In this document: positions 13,275 to 22,316 of the stretch, one piece after another
Position numbering within the stretch: position 1 is the first letter of the stretch
Layout of the letters: each line of letters starts with the position of its first letter
IMG/VR virus record: IMGVR_UViG_3300035701_000044
Location: 1-53,156 of that record
Direction: 5' to 3' (one strand)
Origin: a virus
DNA: 53,156 nucleotides
Made by a program: the position numbers and the translations under genes
Notes under the pieces: model-generated
What the model was told of the DNA's origin: nothing
What the model saw: the letters and a program-made list of their open reading frames with translations, nothing else
Database searches by the model: none

Positions 13275-14939
13275 ATGGCTGGCGAATACAGGATTCTTCG
13301 GATCACGACAGATGGGTACCCGGCGGAAATCAGCCCGTCGGGTGGCACCGCCATCGAAACCCCAGGAATTTTGCTGGGTGGCGACATCGTAGCGGGAGGC
13401 ACCCACAGCGTCACAGGGTTGGCCGCTGGCGATGCCGACGGCGACGCGCTGTCCTTCGGGCAGAGCGGAGCCAACTTGGCGGGTCTGAGCATCGACACCA
13501 GCCCGCTGAACATGAACGGGCAGGCGATCAACGACGTGGCGGCGCCCTCCGGCGCGGGTGACGCCACTAACAAGGCGTATGTGGACGCCATCGTGATTGG
13601 CGGCGGCCCCGTCAAGGAGCCGCTTTTCGACGCCATGCAGATGAGCGATGCTGAGGGCATTCTGGCTGGCGAGGCGCTGTACTTCACAGCACAACCCGCA
13701 GTCGGTGACCATGTGAAGATCGATGATGGCACGAACAGCGAGAACTACGTGTTCGTCGCCAACATCGTGGCCGAGGCGGGGCCGCTCGATGTGTCACGTG
13801 AGTCCAGCGCGGCGACCGCCCTGAACCGCCTGATGATTCGCATCAACGCGGGGAGCGCGTACTGGAAGGGCGTGTACGAGGCGACTGCCCACGCGGACAT
13901 CCACACCCCCTGTGCGTTCATCTACGATCAGACCACCGACGCCAGCCCGAGCACGAGCCGCATCTACGCGCCCACCCAGGGCAACGCCAACCTGATGCTC
14001 GTCCCGTTCACTTCGGGGACCACGACTCTCGTGTTCTTGCCGTACACCTACAAGACGGCGGGAGCCAGCTTGGCCACCGATCCTGGCTACCGGCGGTTCG
14101 GCTTGAACCGTGACACCGCCAGCCTCACCGACGGTGAAATCCACCTCGACCTGGGCACGGACAACCTGTACTCCTGGAACGGCGATGCGAGCACCTGGTT
14201 CCAGATGAGCGGTCCTGGCAGCATTCCGCTGGCGACCGCTGCCTCTGGTGGTGGTGTGGTCGGCCGGGTCGGGTTCGACAAGGACTACGGCTTGGATGTG
14301 ACCGTAGGCGGCATTGCCAAGGTCACCATCACCCCGAGCATGGGCTTGCAGTTCCACCCGGCAGCCGACGCCGACAAGGGCAAGTTGGAAATCCTGCTCG
14401 CCGGAACGCACCGGTTGATTCAGGGCGTCGCGGGCCTGGACGTGGAGGGGCTGCCCCTCTCGTTCTGGATCAACGGCGTCCAGGTCAGCGCGAACTTCAC
14501 GGCCGCTGCCGCAACCGAATTGACCGGCGGCGGGGCGACCACCCTGCACAGTCACGCGGGTGCGACCGCGGCGCAGAACATCACGAACAACTTCACGACC
14601 ACCGGTGCCTGTGCCAAGGGCGACCCGATGTTCTGGTCGAGCACCAACAACAAGATCGACGTGTGCGACGCCGCGACCGACGGCAAGCAGTGGGCGATTG
14701 GCGTGGCGATGGCCACTCTGGGCGTCGCTGGTACGGTGGACGTGGTGAGCAACGGCCACAGTGCGGCGGCAGTTCTGCCGGGTGCCGTCACGGCTGGGAT
14801 GCGTATCTTCCTGGCCGCGGGGCATGGCCTGACCAAGACCGCTCCCGTGGGCAGCGGAAACCACGTCATGCAGATGGGCTTCGCAGAGAACGCCGCGGAT
14901 CTGTTCGTACAGATCCAGTACATGGGCAAGAAGGCGTAG
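13275..14939 (+). CDS. tail-fibre protein
   Basis: 554 residues behind GAAGGAG. Low in charge, rich in Gly, Ala, Thr and Asp, and beta-predicted throughout. Residues about 75-110 (MNGQAINDVAAPSGAGDATNKAYVD, cut short here) have the form of phage fibre N-terminal repeats, with the NKAYVD motif common in trimeric fibres. A later part (near 280-320, LNRDTASLTDGEIHLD...DNLYSWN) also recurs in fibres. The C-terminal 120 residues resemble a small beta domain found in several phage surface proteins. First large gene of the fibre array. Confidence 0.7.
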   Translation: MAGEYRILRITTDGYPAEISPSGGTAIETPGILLGGDIVAGGTHSVTGLAAGDADGDALSFGQSGANLAGLSIDTSPLNMNGQAINDVAAPSGAGDATNKAYVDAIVIGGGPVKEPLFDAMQMSDAEGILAGEALYFTAQPAVGDHVKIDDGTNSENYVFVANIVAEAGPLDVSRESSAATALNRLMIRINAGSAYWKGVYEATAHADIHTPCAFIYDQTTDASPSTSRIYAPTQGNANLMLVPFTSGTTTLVFLPYTYKTAGASLATDPGYRRFGLNRDTASLTDGEIHLDLGTDNLYSWNGDASTWFQMSGPGSIPLATAASGGGVVGRVGFDKDYGLDVTVGGIAKVTITPSMGLQFHPAADADKGKLEILLAGTHRLIQGVAGLDVEGLPLSFWINGVQVSANFTAAAATELTGGGATTLHSHAGATAAQNITNNFTTTGACAKGDPMFWSSTNNKIDVCDAATDGKQWAIGVAMATLGVAGTVDVVSNGHSAAAVLPGAVTAGMRIFLAAGHGLTKTAPVGSGNHVMQMGFAENAADLFVQIQYMGKKA

Positions 14940-14976
14940 TAGTTCGACGCCTTTCGGTACAGATGGGATGAACCGG

Positions 14977-15003
14977 GCGTGGCGGAGTAACTCTCCGCCA
15001 CGC
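14977..15003 (+). terminator. GC-rich hairpin between fibre genes
   Basis: An exact 11-bp stem (GCGTGGCGGAG with CTCCGCCACGC) and a five-base loop, followed only by TCTTAG. The weak T run suggests partial termination or 3'-end protection rather than a full stop. It lies in the 84-bp gap after the 554-residue fibre gene. Confidence 0.5.
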
Positions 15004-15023
15004 TCTTAGCCCTGGAGTGTGGC

Positions 15024-15563
15024 GTGTCCCTGGACAAGATCCATCCCCTGAAAATGGAGTCCATCGCTTCTGGTGGGGATTCAGAGGACGACTACCCGAC
15101 CAGTGCGGATTCCAACCACGATTACATGGATGTTCGGGGCGTGGTCATTCAGAACGACGTGTCCAACGATGACACTGTTGTCGTTGGACGCGACTCTTCA
15201 AGCAATCTGACTCTTCAGGACGCAATCACCGGAGCAAAGACCCTGGCCCAACTTGCGGCTGGCACGGGCATGACTCCGGAAACCCACCGGGTGCTTGACC
15301 AGCTTGTTCATGATCTGGCTGAGAACTTCTTCGAGGAGTACACCTACTCGGGTGGGAACGTCACCAACGCCACGACCTGGGAGACTTCGGGCAAGCTGAA
15401 GAAGATCCGCGAGGAGCAGTACACCTACTCCAGCGGCAAGGTGTCCCAAGCCGTTACCATCCAGTACGATGGAAGCGGGAACGAGGTGGAACGCTTGACT
15501 GAAACCTACACGTACTCTGGGAGCAAGATAGCCAGCGTGACGGCGGTGAGGGCCACGCCATGA
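15024..15563 (+). CDS. tail-fibre-associated protein with YTYSG repeats
   Basis: 179 residues from GTG 15024 with GGAG at the right distance. The N-terminal 60 residues are polar and Asp-rich; a helical region (LAQLAAGTG, HRVLDQLVHDL) follows, which in related phage proteins precedes a conserved fibre-joining domain. The last 85 residues carry three YTYSG/YTYSSG units at about 30-residue spacing, suggesting a repetitive beta fibre. The end overlaps the next gene by ATGA. Confidence 0.6.
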   Translation: MSLDKIHPLKMESIASGGDSEDDYPTSADSNHDYMDVRGVVIQNDVSNDDTVVVGRDSSSNLTLQDAITGAKTLAQLAAGTGMTPETHRVLDQLVHDLAENFFEEYTYSGGNVTNATTWETSGKLKKIREEQYTYSSGKVSQAVTIQYDGSGNEVERLTETYTYSGSKIASVTAVRATP

Positions 15564-16084
15564 GCATAGTCCAAGTTATCATTGACGACAGCGCGAACAA
15601 GGTCATCACGGGCGTGTGGGTGTTCGATGGTGCGGGCAAGCTGGCCATACCCCACGGTACGAGCTTTCCAACTTCGCCAGAAGCCAACGAGGTTTTTTGG
15701 CGCGATGATGAATCTACGCTGTATAAGCGGAACGCCGACAACGATGCCTGGATGGCGGTGACGGGTTCAGGAATTACCGAGGCGCAGCATAAGGCGCTGC
15801 GGCACCTGATTCATTTCATAGATAACGGCCCTGCTGAGAGCTTTGCTTCTGGCGCGTACCGCGAGATGACCGGGACGGTGTTTCCTACGGCGGTCATCTG
15901 GTACGACAAGGCTGGGGTTGGGAAGAAGAAGATCGTTGAGAAGCTAATTACCTGGACCGGGGTGAACCCGACAACTATCGTGTGGAAAGTGTACGACGCC
16001 AGCGAGACCTTGCTGGCGACGGTCACAGACACGATTTCGTTTACTGGCGTGTTCGAGACTTCTCGGACCCGCACCATTGCGTGA
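15560..16084 (+). CDS. tail-fibre adaptor-like protein
   Basis: 174 residues, ATGA-coupled to the previous gene. The centre (ALRHLIHFIDNGPAESFASG then YREMTGTVFPTAVIWYDKAG) is a stretch I associate with phage fibre proteins, and HKALRHLIHFI parallels HRVLDQLVHDL in the preceding gene, hinting at shared ancestry. The last 60 residues are a beta-rich, Ig-like or jelly-roll-type tail. Likely links or extends fibres; this is inference. Confidence 0.6.
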   Translation: MSIVQVIIDDSANKVITGVWVFDGAGKLAIPHGTSFPTSPEANEVFWRDDESTLYKRNADNDAWMAVTGSGITEAQHKALRHLIHFIDNGPAESFASGAYREMTGTVFPTAVIWYDKAGVGKKKIVEKLITWTGVNPTTIVWKVYDASETLLATVTDTISFTGVFETSRTRTIA

Positions 16085-16094
16085 GAGGTAGACC

Positions 16095-18314
16095 ATGGGC
16101 GACTCCCCTGCTGCGATTTTACACAACACCAGTGGCACTGAGATTGCCACGGCGGCGAATCCAGCGCGGGTGGACCCGACTGGGACTACCACGCAACCTG
16201 TTTCTAATGCGGCTCTGACAAGCATCGACGGCAAGCTGGGCTCGCTTGGGCAGAAGGCTATGGCCGGATCTGCCCCGGTGGTCCTCGCTTCGGACCAGAG
16301 CGCAATTCCAGTGACGGGTTCATTCACGGCCAGCGTGATTCCCAACCCAGACGACACCACCGGGAACATTTCGGCCCTGAACGGAACAGTTTCGGCAGCG
16401 GTCGAGGGGTGGCAGTCGTGCGGGATCGTGCTGACCGGGACGTGGGTGGCGACCGTTGTACCCGAAGTTTCGTACGACGGTGGCACTACCTGGATTTCGG
16501 TTGGGTTTGTTGCACCCGCGTCGGCGGCTAATTCACTTCCGGTTATCACCGGGTACGTTTCCGCGAATGGCTCGTACCAGATCATGGGTATGGGGCCGAT
16601 GACCCATGTTCGGGTCCGGGCGCTGGCGTACACTTCGGGCACCGTGGCCGTTCGGCTGGTCTTTAGCGCCACCGCACCGGCGATGGGCTACTCGCTGACC
16701 CAGATGCTCCAGAACGTCATGGCCAGCGTGCTAAACAGTTCGACGGCGAACCTCGCGGCTTGGGCGTCTTTCACAGGCATTGCCGAGAGCACTTTGGGGA
16801 TAGCGGGGATTCAGGTCAATATCAAGGCCAGCCAACCCGTAAGCATTCAGGTTCAGCAAAGCCAGGAAGGCACCAATTGGGACACTGTTGACGAACAAAC
16901 TTTTCCGGCTGGGGAAGGCGACGCCCGCACTTTCCAGGCCGTGGGTAGCTACTTTCGGTTGGTCGTGACAAATATCGGCAACGCCACCACGACTTACTTC
17001 CGGCTCCAGACGGCGTTGTGCCCGGTGGTCGAAGTTGTTCCCCGTGCGCTGACCCCCGCAGGCCGGTTGCGCTTGGCGTCGATGACGTCAAGTTGGTCCC
17101 CCGACCCAAATGACTTCCAGGACCGTTCACAGCATCGCTCCCTGCTCATGGACAGGGACCGGAACCTTCGGATTCGTGGTGGGGTGTTTACCGATGCCGC
17201 GTCTTTCCGGGATGACTTCACGGTCGGGGAGAATTATTCGGATTTGACCGGGACGGTCTACTTCACCAATGGCAGCAAGATTGTAACGGGTGTGGGCACG
17301 GCGTTCGGCACGGAATTGAACAAGTGGCAGTACCTAAAACTCTCGTCCCACGCGGACTCCGCGTACAACCATGTCATTGATATTGTCAACGACACCCAAT
17401 TAGAATTGGAGAAACCTTACGCGGGGGCCACGGGGGATGGTACTGGGCGGGCGTCGTTCTGGAGGTACGCTATTGGCACGGGCGGATCGATTACCCAGAC
17501 CAACTCCGAGATTGCGCTGGCGAGCGGGACCACCAGCGGGACCCTCGTCCAGGCCAAACGCACAGGGGATTATCTGCCCTATGTTGGCGGGGCTCGGATA
17601 AAAGTTTCACAGCGGATCGCGAACCAGGAAGTTCACGTTGGCCTCGCCGACGGGGACATCGGAAGCGTCAACACGCAAGCTCTGATTGTGTTCACGGGAA
17701 CCGACAGCACCAAAGCGAAGCTCCGGACATCGTTCTCGGCAACAGACGTTGAGGAGACAGAATTTACCCTCCCCAATGCGATTGTTTCATCGACCTACGC
17801 CTACTACCAGATCGAGATTGGCGCGGGTAAAGTCACCCTTTGGGTCAATGACGTGAAAGTAGCGGAGCATCGGCTTCACATTCCTGGGCCGTACACGCCG
17901 ATGGATTGTCATGTTTGCATCAAGAACACGGCGGTCCCAGCCTCGACAACCACGTTGACCCTGGATACGTTCTACCTGACCAACTTCGACCAGGTGCAGG
18001 TAAACGGGTCTCTCAAGGGCGATCCGCTTCCCACAAAAGAGATGCGGGCGTCGAAGGCCACCTGCGCGAACGTCACGGCGGCGGTGGCGGACACCCTGGT
18101 GCTGGCGGCGAACGCCGACCGGCTCGGGGCGAGCGTAACGAACGACAGCGTGGCCACACTCTACCTGAAGCTGGGTACGGGGGCGTCTACTACCAGTCAT
18201 ACGGTGCAGGTACCCCGTGGTGGCTACTACGAGGTTCCGTTTGGGTACACCGGGGTTATCAACGGGTACTGGTCGGCGGCGACGGGTGCGGCCAGGATCA
18301 CCGAGGTCATGTAG
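16095..18314 (+). CDS. large tail-fibre protein
   Basis: 739 residues behind AGAGGTAG. Begins with the AAILHNTSG and PVVLASDQSAIPV motifs typical of phage fibre and neck proteins. Several beta domains follow: an Ig-like region (residues 100-200), a segment with SIQVQQSQEGTNWDTV, and, around residues 375-455, a GSKIVTGVGTAF...VIDIVNDTQLEL motif found in fibres. A lectin-like domain (about 455-630) and a C-terminal domain ending ITEVM complete it. Likely a receptor-binding or structural fibre. Confidence 0.7.
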   Translation: MGDSPAAILHNTSGTEIATAANPARVDPTGTTTQPVSNAALTSIDGKLGSLGQKAMAGSAPVVLASDQSAIPVTGSFTASVIPNPDDTTGNISALNGTVSAAVEGWQSCGIVLTGTWVATVVPEVSYDGGTTWISVGFVAPASAANSLPVITGYVSANGSYQIMGMGPMTHVRVRALAYTSGTVAVRLVFSATAPAMGYSLTQMLQNVMASVLNSSTANLAAWASFTGIAESTLGIAGIQVNIKASQPVSIQVQQSQEGTNWDTVDEQTFPAGEGDARTFQAVGSYFRLVVTNIGNATTTYFRLQTALCPVVEVVPRALTPAGRLRLASMTSSWSPDPNDFQDRSQHRSLLMDRDRNLRIRGGVFTDAASFRDDFTVGENYSDLTGTVYFTNGSKIVTGVGTAFGTELNKWQYLKLSSHADSAYNHVIDIVNDTQLELEKPYAGATGDGTGRASFWRYAIGTGGSITQTNSEIALASGTTSGTLVQAKRTGDYLPYVGGARIKVSQRIANQEVHVGLADGDIGSVNTQALIVFTGTDSTKAKLRTSFSATDVEETEFTLPNAIVSSTYAYYQIEIGAGKVTLWVNDVKVAEHRLHIPGPYTPMDCHVCIKNTAVPASTTTLTLDTFYLTNFDQVQVNGSLKGDPLPTKEMRASKATCANVTAAVADTLVLAANADRLGASVTNDSVATLYLKLGTGASTTSHTVQVPRGGYYEVPFGYTGVINGYWSAATGAARITEVM

Positions 18315-18316
18315 TA

Positions 18317-18931
18317 ATGCCTCTGTTCGCGCCACCCACATACCCGGACTTGCTCCGGGCAGTATTTTGGGACGATTTCGTTGCTGCTGGTTACAACACC
18401 CGCATCTGGGCGGTAACCGGGACTGGCAGCATCACGGCCCTGTCCGAGTTGGGTGGGCGACTTCGCGTTCGTGCCAACGCGGGAGCGAGCTACCGGTTCA
18501 ACCACGGGAACATAGGCGGCTTCAGCGTGGCGGGAAAGGGCATGGTGCTGTGGCGCGGGAAGATGACTCCCGCCACGGCGGCTGCGGGGCTCACGCACTG
18601 CGGATTTCAAGACGTAGCCAACCCAACGACGAACTACATTCGCTGGATTTATGAGCCTAATGCCCACGCTAACTTCCGGTGTTCGTGCATGTCGGGTGGG
18701 GTAGAAACGATTACGGACAGCGGAGTGGTGGGGGATAACAACGATCATGAGTTCAGAATCGAGTGCTCGACCGGGCAAGTGCTGTTCTTTTTGGACGGGC
18801 TGCTGAAAATCACAACGACAACCAATATCCCAGCGACACAGCTTCAACCGTTTGTGGGCGGCACGGGAAGCGCCGCTGTGGTCAGCGACTTCAACATTGA
18901 CTGGGTGTGGGGCTTCGGAGACAGAGCATGA
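18317..18931 (+). CDS. LamG/concanavalin-like fibre protein, first of tandem pair
   Basis: 204 residues from ATG 18317. Begins near the N-terminus with AVFWDDF, then VTGTGSI, GGRLRVRANAG, FNHGNIGGFSVA and WRGKM, in the order of a beta-sandwich carbohydrate-binding domain. The next gene has the same motifs at the same spacing. It probably binds host surface sugars or lengthens the fibre. Coupled by ATGA to its paralogue. Confidence 0.65.
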   Translation: MPLFAPPTYPDLLRAVFWDDFVAAGYNTRIWAVTGTGSITALSELGGRLRVRANAGASYRFNHGNIGGFSVAGKGMVLWRGKMTPATAAAGLTHCGFQDVANPTTNYIRWIYEPNAHANFRCSCMSGGVETITDSGVVGDNNDHEFRIECSTGQVLFFLDGLLKITTTTNIPATQLQPFVGGTGSAAVVSDFNIDWVWGFGDRA

Positions 18932-19545
18932 GTCTGAACGCAGAAATCAGGCAGGTAGACTACCCGGACGCGGTTCATGCCGTGTTTTTTGACGATTTCT
19001 TTGGCGACCTGTATGACAATCAGACCTGGGGAGTTACTGGAACTGGTTCTGCTATCATGCAGGACACCGATGGAGGGTTCCTTCGCATTCGCGCTACGGC
19101 GGGCAATATGTACGAGTTCAACATGGGGAACATCGGCAATTTCGCCGTGGCGAACAACTTCGTTTGCGAATGGCGCGGCAAGCTGCGCCCAGGTACTTCG
19201 GTCAGCGCCGAGTGCGGATTGGAAGGCGCTGGCGATCAGAGCAACAACTGGATTTGCTGGCAACGTGCCAATGGCACGGCTAACTTTCTGTGCCAAACGG
19301 GTGCTCCTAGCGGGACTACCACAACAGACAGCGGAGTCGCGGCAGACAACAACAATCACCTGTTCAAGATCGTGGGCAGCCCAGGCATTATCCAGTTTTT
19401 CTTGGACGATGTTTTGATCACTACGATTCTGGCCAACATCACGGCTAGCGCTCTTCAGCCATACGTGTGGAATAGCGCAGGCGGTGGAAGCGGCGCGTCC
19501 GATGCCTTCATGGACTACGTTTTGGTTACAGGAGATAGAGCATGA
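18928..19545 (+). CDS. LamG/concanavalin-like fibre protein, second of tandem pair
   Basis: 205 residues. Shares AVFFDDF, VTGTGS, GGFLRIRATAG, FNMGNIGNFAVA and WRGKL with the preceding gene, then TDSGV...DNNNHLFKI and LQPYVW; insertions are few. The two genes differ in their loops, where binding specificity would lie. Followed by ATGA coupling to the next structural gene. Confidence 0.65.
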   Translation: MSLNAEIRQVDYPDAVHAVFFDDFFGDLYDNQTWGVTGTGSAIMQDTDGGFLRIRATAGNMYEFNMGNIGNFAVANNFVCEWRGKLRPGTSVSAECGLEGAGDQSNNWICWQRANGTANFLCQTGAPSGTTTTDSGVAADNNNHLFKIVGSPGIIQFFLDDVLITTILANITASALQPYVWNSAGGGSGASDAFMDYVLVTGDRA

Positions 19546-20501
19546 TCCGCATTTTGAAGAACAAGACCAGCGAGGACGCTGACGTTCGGTTTGAAACCGT
19601 GACAGTTGTAGTTGAAGCCAACAGCCAGCGTGACCTGGCCGAAACATTCTTGCCCTGGCAGCTTGCCAGCATTGATGGGTTAGTCGAATTGCTGGGCCAG
19701 GGCACCGACAAGTTCCAGTTGAACGACGGCACAGAGGATTTGTCGGTGGCTCGCGCTGTGGACTTGGTGCGTGGGTACACTCCGCAGAAAGGCCCGCAGG
19801 CGGCCGATGGCAAGCTTTACGTGAGCCCGGACATGTGGCCATTGGGGACGCTGACTAACTTCTGCGGCGCGGCCGACGACGTGGCCAACGGGGTGGAGGG
19901 AACGGACTTCCTGGGGATCGAATCGACGGTCCAGGAGGACAAGACCAAGGCACTCCAGTTCATTGCGCCCAGCTATCTGGCCGGGGGCCACATCCAGTAC
20001 AAGGGCGCAGTGCTGGGTGACCATATCTCATTCTCGACCGTGGTGCCGGGGACGGTGGGCACCGACGTGGGCGCGGGCCAGGGCGCGTATGCGAAGTCCC
20101 CCATCGGCGGCGGGCTCAGCGTGTTCGTGCCCTATCCCGGCGGCGGCTGGAATCTTGACCTGGCTGAAAAAGAGAACGCCAACGTCGCGTTCACGAAAGT
20201 CCGCCCCGTCCCGTCCCCTGGCAACGCAGGCTTCTTCGACTGGAATCCGGTGACCGGGGTTGTCACGGTGAACGCCGCTCAGAAAGGCGGTTTCAACCTC
20301 ATTGACGGCGACCTCATGATCAACGAGTTGGTTTGTAAGGTCGGGATCATCGGGGACGATCACTTTCCGCTGACCGTTCCTGCCGTGCGGCCAGTCCGTT
20401 TGCTGCCGCACTGGAAATTTGTGATGACGTTGCATAACAGCACGGCCAAGACATTGCAAGTGGCGGCGATGCTCTATCGCGGGAAGGGGAACGTTCTGTG
20501 A
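19542..20501 (+). CDS. putative tail/fibre structural protein
   Basis: 319 residues. The first 60 residues have a small beta domain (IRILKNKTSEDADVRF, TVVVEANSQRDLA), a start I associate with phage tail proteins. The remainder is Gly-rich and beta-predicted with no enzyme motif, ending in LHNSTAKTLQVAAMLYRG. Its place in the coupled fibre operon supports a structural role. Stop overlaps the next start by GTGA. Confidence 0.55.
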   Translation: MIRILKNKTSEDADVRFETVTVVVEANSQRDLAETFLPWQLASIDGLVELLGQGTDKFQLNDGTEDLSVARAVDLVRGYTPQKGPQAADGKLYVSPDMWPLGTLTNFCGAADDVANGVEGTDFLGIESTVQEDKTKALQFIAPSYLAGGHIQYKGAVLGDHISFSTVVPGTVGTDVGAGQGAYAKSPIGGGLSVFVPYPGGGWNLDLAEKENANVAFTKVRPVPSPGNAGFFDWNPVTGVVTVNAAQKGGFNLIDGDLMINELVCKVGIIGDDHFPLTVPAVRPVRLLPHWKFVMTLHNSTAKTLQVAAMLYRGKGNVL

Positions 20502-21079
20502 AGCTGAAAACGAAATTATCGGATGTGGCGTTTGCCACTACCATTGTTGGCCCCGAGGAGACCAGCCGGGACATCCGGCTAGTCTTCACGGCCAGCAAGA
20601 CCTTCTTCGGAAAGATAATCCGATGGCTCACCGGCGGCAAGGTCAGCCACGTATTCCTGGAGTACGATTCCTCCCTCTGGGGCGGGCGTTGGGTTGCTGA
20701 GGCCACGGTTGGCGGAGTTCGAAAGGTTCCGTCCTACAAGGCTCGGCACAACGTCGTGTGGGAGTACCGAGCAGCGATGGACACCCGGGTAGCCTGTCGG
20801 TCCATCGCTAGGTACTTCGGCAACACGTACGACTACGCCGGCTTGCTCGTCTTCGCTTGGTTCATCATCGCCTGGCGCTGGCTCAAGCTGAAGGCCAAGA
20901 AGCCACACCGGAGCACCAAATCGCAGGTGTGCGCGGAACTCATTGCCCGCTGGGTCACTGCCTACGGCGTGCCTGGCAGCCAAGACTGGGACCCAGACAG
21001 GGTGACGCCGCAGATGATTGCTGACGCCTGCTTCACCAATCAACCGAAGTTCTTCGAGAAGATTGAGGGAGCGAAGTGA
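20498..21079 (+). CDS. permuted papain-like (NlpC/P60 superfamily, YiiX-type) hydrolase
   Basis: 193 residues from GTG 20498. Circularly permuted order of the catalytic residues is visible: His in KVSHVFLEY (H51), an acidic residue in VAEAT (E69), and Cys in SQVCAEL (C145), followed by WVTAYG. A hydrophobic helix (LLVFAWFIIAWRWL) lies between them, unusual for a soluble enzyme. Known family members cleave amide or thioester bonds, including in peptidoglycan or lipids. Location next to a VanZ-like membrane gene suggests action at the cell envelope or in the virion. Confidence 0.65.
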   Translation: MKLKTKLSDVAFATTIVGPEETSRDIRLVFTASKTFFGKIIRWLTGGKVSHVFLEYDSSLWGGRWVAEATVGGVRKVPSYKARHNVVWEYRAAMDTRVACRSIARYFGNTYDYAGLLVFAWFIIAWRWLKLKAKKPHRSTKSQVCAELIARWVTAYGVPGSQDWDPDRVTPQMIADACFTNQPKFFEKIEGAK

Positions 21080-21417
21080 TGTCGTGGCAAGGTTTTCGGT
21101 GGGAGCACGATACCTGGTGGTGGGAGAAAGTCCGGCTGGATGAACTGGGGCTGCCCGCAAGCTGGAACTTCATCATCCCCGACAAGCTTATGCACTTCTT
21201 GTCGGTCTTCTTGCTTGGCTGGTTGCTGTCCCGCTGGCTGGGCCGGCACTGGGGCGTTCTGCTGGCCTGGTTCGTCATGATGGTGCCCTGGGAGATGCTT
21301 TGGGATGGTTGCTTTCGGGGTGGTGCCAGCTGGAAGGACATGGTGGCCAATACTCTAGGAGGGCTGTGCCTCTGGTGGTGGCTCGGAAGCTCAACTATTG
21401 GGCAATCGCAGGTGTGA
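21079..21417 (+). CDS. VanZ-like small membrane protein
   Basis: 112 residues from ATG 21079 (GTG 21076 is an alternative). Very Trp-rich with three hydrophobic helices (about residues 42-57, 58-77 and 90-108). The pattern DKLMHFLSVFLLG, then PWEMLWD, then DMVANTLGG matches the VanZ-like fold: Asp-Lys...His in helix 1, Glu, and Asp...Asn-x-x-Gly. Known VanZ proteins affect teichoplanin resistance; phage versions are uncharacterised and could act as holins. Confidence 0.6.
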   Translation: MSWQGFRWEHDTWWWEKVRLDELGLPASWNFIIPDKLMHFLSVFLLGWLLSRWLGRHWGVLLAWFVMMVPWEMLWDGCFRGGASWKDMVANTLGGLCLWWWLGSSTIGQSQV

Positions 21418-21454
21418 ATGTGTGTGTCCGAAAGCCAGGAGAAAGCGCAAGCGC

Positions 21455-21931
21455 ATGCTGCTAGAGACTGTCAATCCGGCGCAGGTTGTTCTCCAGGTGC
21501 AGGCGCAGAACCTGGATGGCACGCCGAAGACGGCTCTGGCGTCGGCAACGGTTCGGGTGTACCACCTCGCTGGGGGGCTCGAGGTTGCCGACCTGGCGGC
21601 GACGCCGATGACTCAAGTCCCAGGAACCAGTACTTGGCGGTACGTGTGGGTGCCTGGGACTCTGGCAGTGGGGCACTACTTCGCAGAGTATTCGTTGGTG
21701 GACCTGGACAGTGCGGCATTCGTTGGTGCCGAGGATCTGGACATCCGCGATATCGCGAAGCAGGCGGATTTGGCGTTCGTCAAGCAGATTGAGCAGGGAA
21801 GGTGGCGTATCGTGAACGAGCAGATGATTTTCTACGCCGAAGACCGAGTGACGCCGCTTTTGGTTTTCAACTTGAAGGACATCAATGGCATTCCGTCCAA
21901 TGTGAACATATTCGAGCGCGTGCCTGTGTGA
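21455..21931 (+). CDS. Ig-like tail protein
   Basis: 158 residues from ATG 21455; the ribosome site (CAGGAGAAA) is somewhat far, and no better in-frame start is seen. The first 90 residues form an Ig-like beta sandwich (TVRVYHLAGG, STWRYVWVPGTLAVGHYFAEY). The end (RWRIVNEQMIFYAED then TPLLVFNLKD) is a beta segment that recurs in phage tail and fibre proteins. Ends just before the tagged gene at 21940. Confidence 0.55.
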   Translation: MLLETVNPAQVVLQVQAQNLDGTPKTALASATVRVYHLAGGLEVADLAATPMTQVPGTSTWRYVWVPGTLAVGHYFAEYSLVDLDSAAFVGAEDLDIRDIAKQADLAFVKQIEQGRWRIVNEQMIFYAEDRVTPLLVFNLKDINGIPSNVNIFERVPV

Positions 21932-21939
21932 GGTGGAGC

Positions 21940-22299
21940 ATGAACGAGGAGTACAAAATCGGAGTGGAGTTGGCGCTCAAAACCATGGGGCTCACGAAAC
22001 AGGCCGGTCTCCCCATGGGGCTGGTCAATCGGCTGCGAGCAGCCGCGGCGCATCCAGTTACCATTGGAGCTGGCCTCGGGGCTGTTGGTGGGTTGCTGTC
22101 AGTTGGTGAGGAACCGCTGTTGCACCGAGTTCTTCAGAACGCGGCCATGGGTGGAGTCATTGGTGCTGGCATCAAGTACTTGCCGAAGTATACCGACAAG
22201 ACGATGCCTGGGCACGTCTTGGCGAAGGATATCCCTTGGCTGGCGCCGTCGTTGTTGGCGCCGGCGTTGGTTTCGCGGATGTCTCCGAGAAAGTCGTAG
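21940..22299 (+). CDS. tagged glycine-zipper membrane-type protein
   Basis: 119 residues from ATG 21940 with GAGGTGGAG before it. The tag YKIGVELALKTMGLTKQA fills residues 5-22 and is among the best matches. A glycine-zipper pair follows (about residues 40-55, VTIGAGLGAVGGLL, and 67-80, AAMGGVIGAGI) separated by a charged loop, then a third hydrophobic stretch near the C-terminus. Embedded in the fibre operon but similar in layout to the 7.4-8.5 kb proteins. Confidence 0.7.
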   Translation: MNEEYKIGVELALKTMGLTKQAGLPMGLVNRLRAAAAHPVTIGAGLGAVGGLLSVGEEPLLHRVLQNAAMGGVIGAGIKYLPKYTDKTMPGHVLAKDIPWLAPSLLAPALVSRMSPRKS

Positions 22300-22316
22300 G
22301 AGAGGACTCGAACGTT

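Noticed and set aside
13794-14864. 356-codon open frame on the minus strand
   Set aside because: Antisense to the 554-residue fibre gene; Arg/Val/Gly-rich shadow without domain features.
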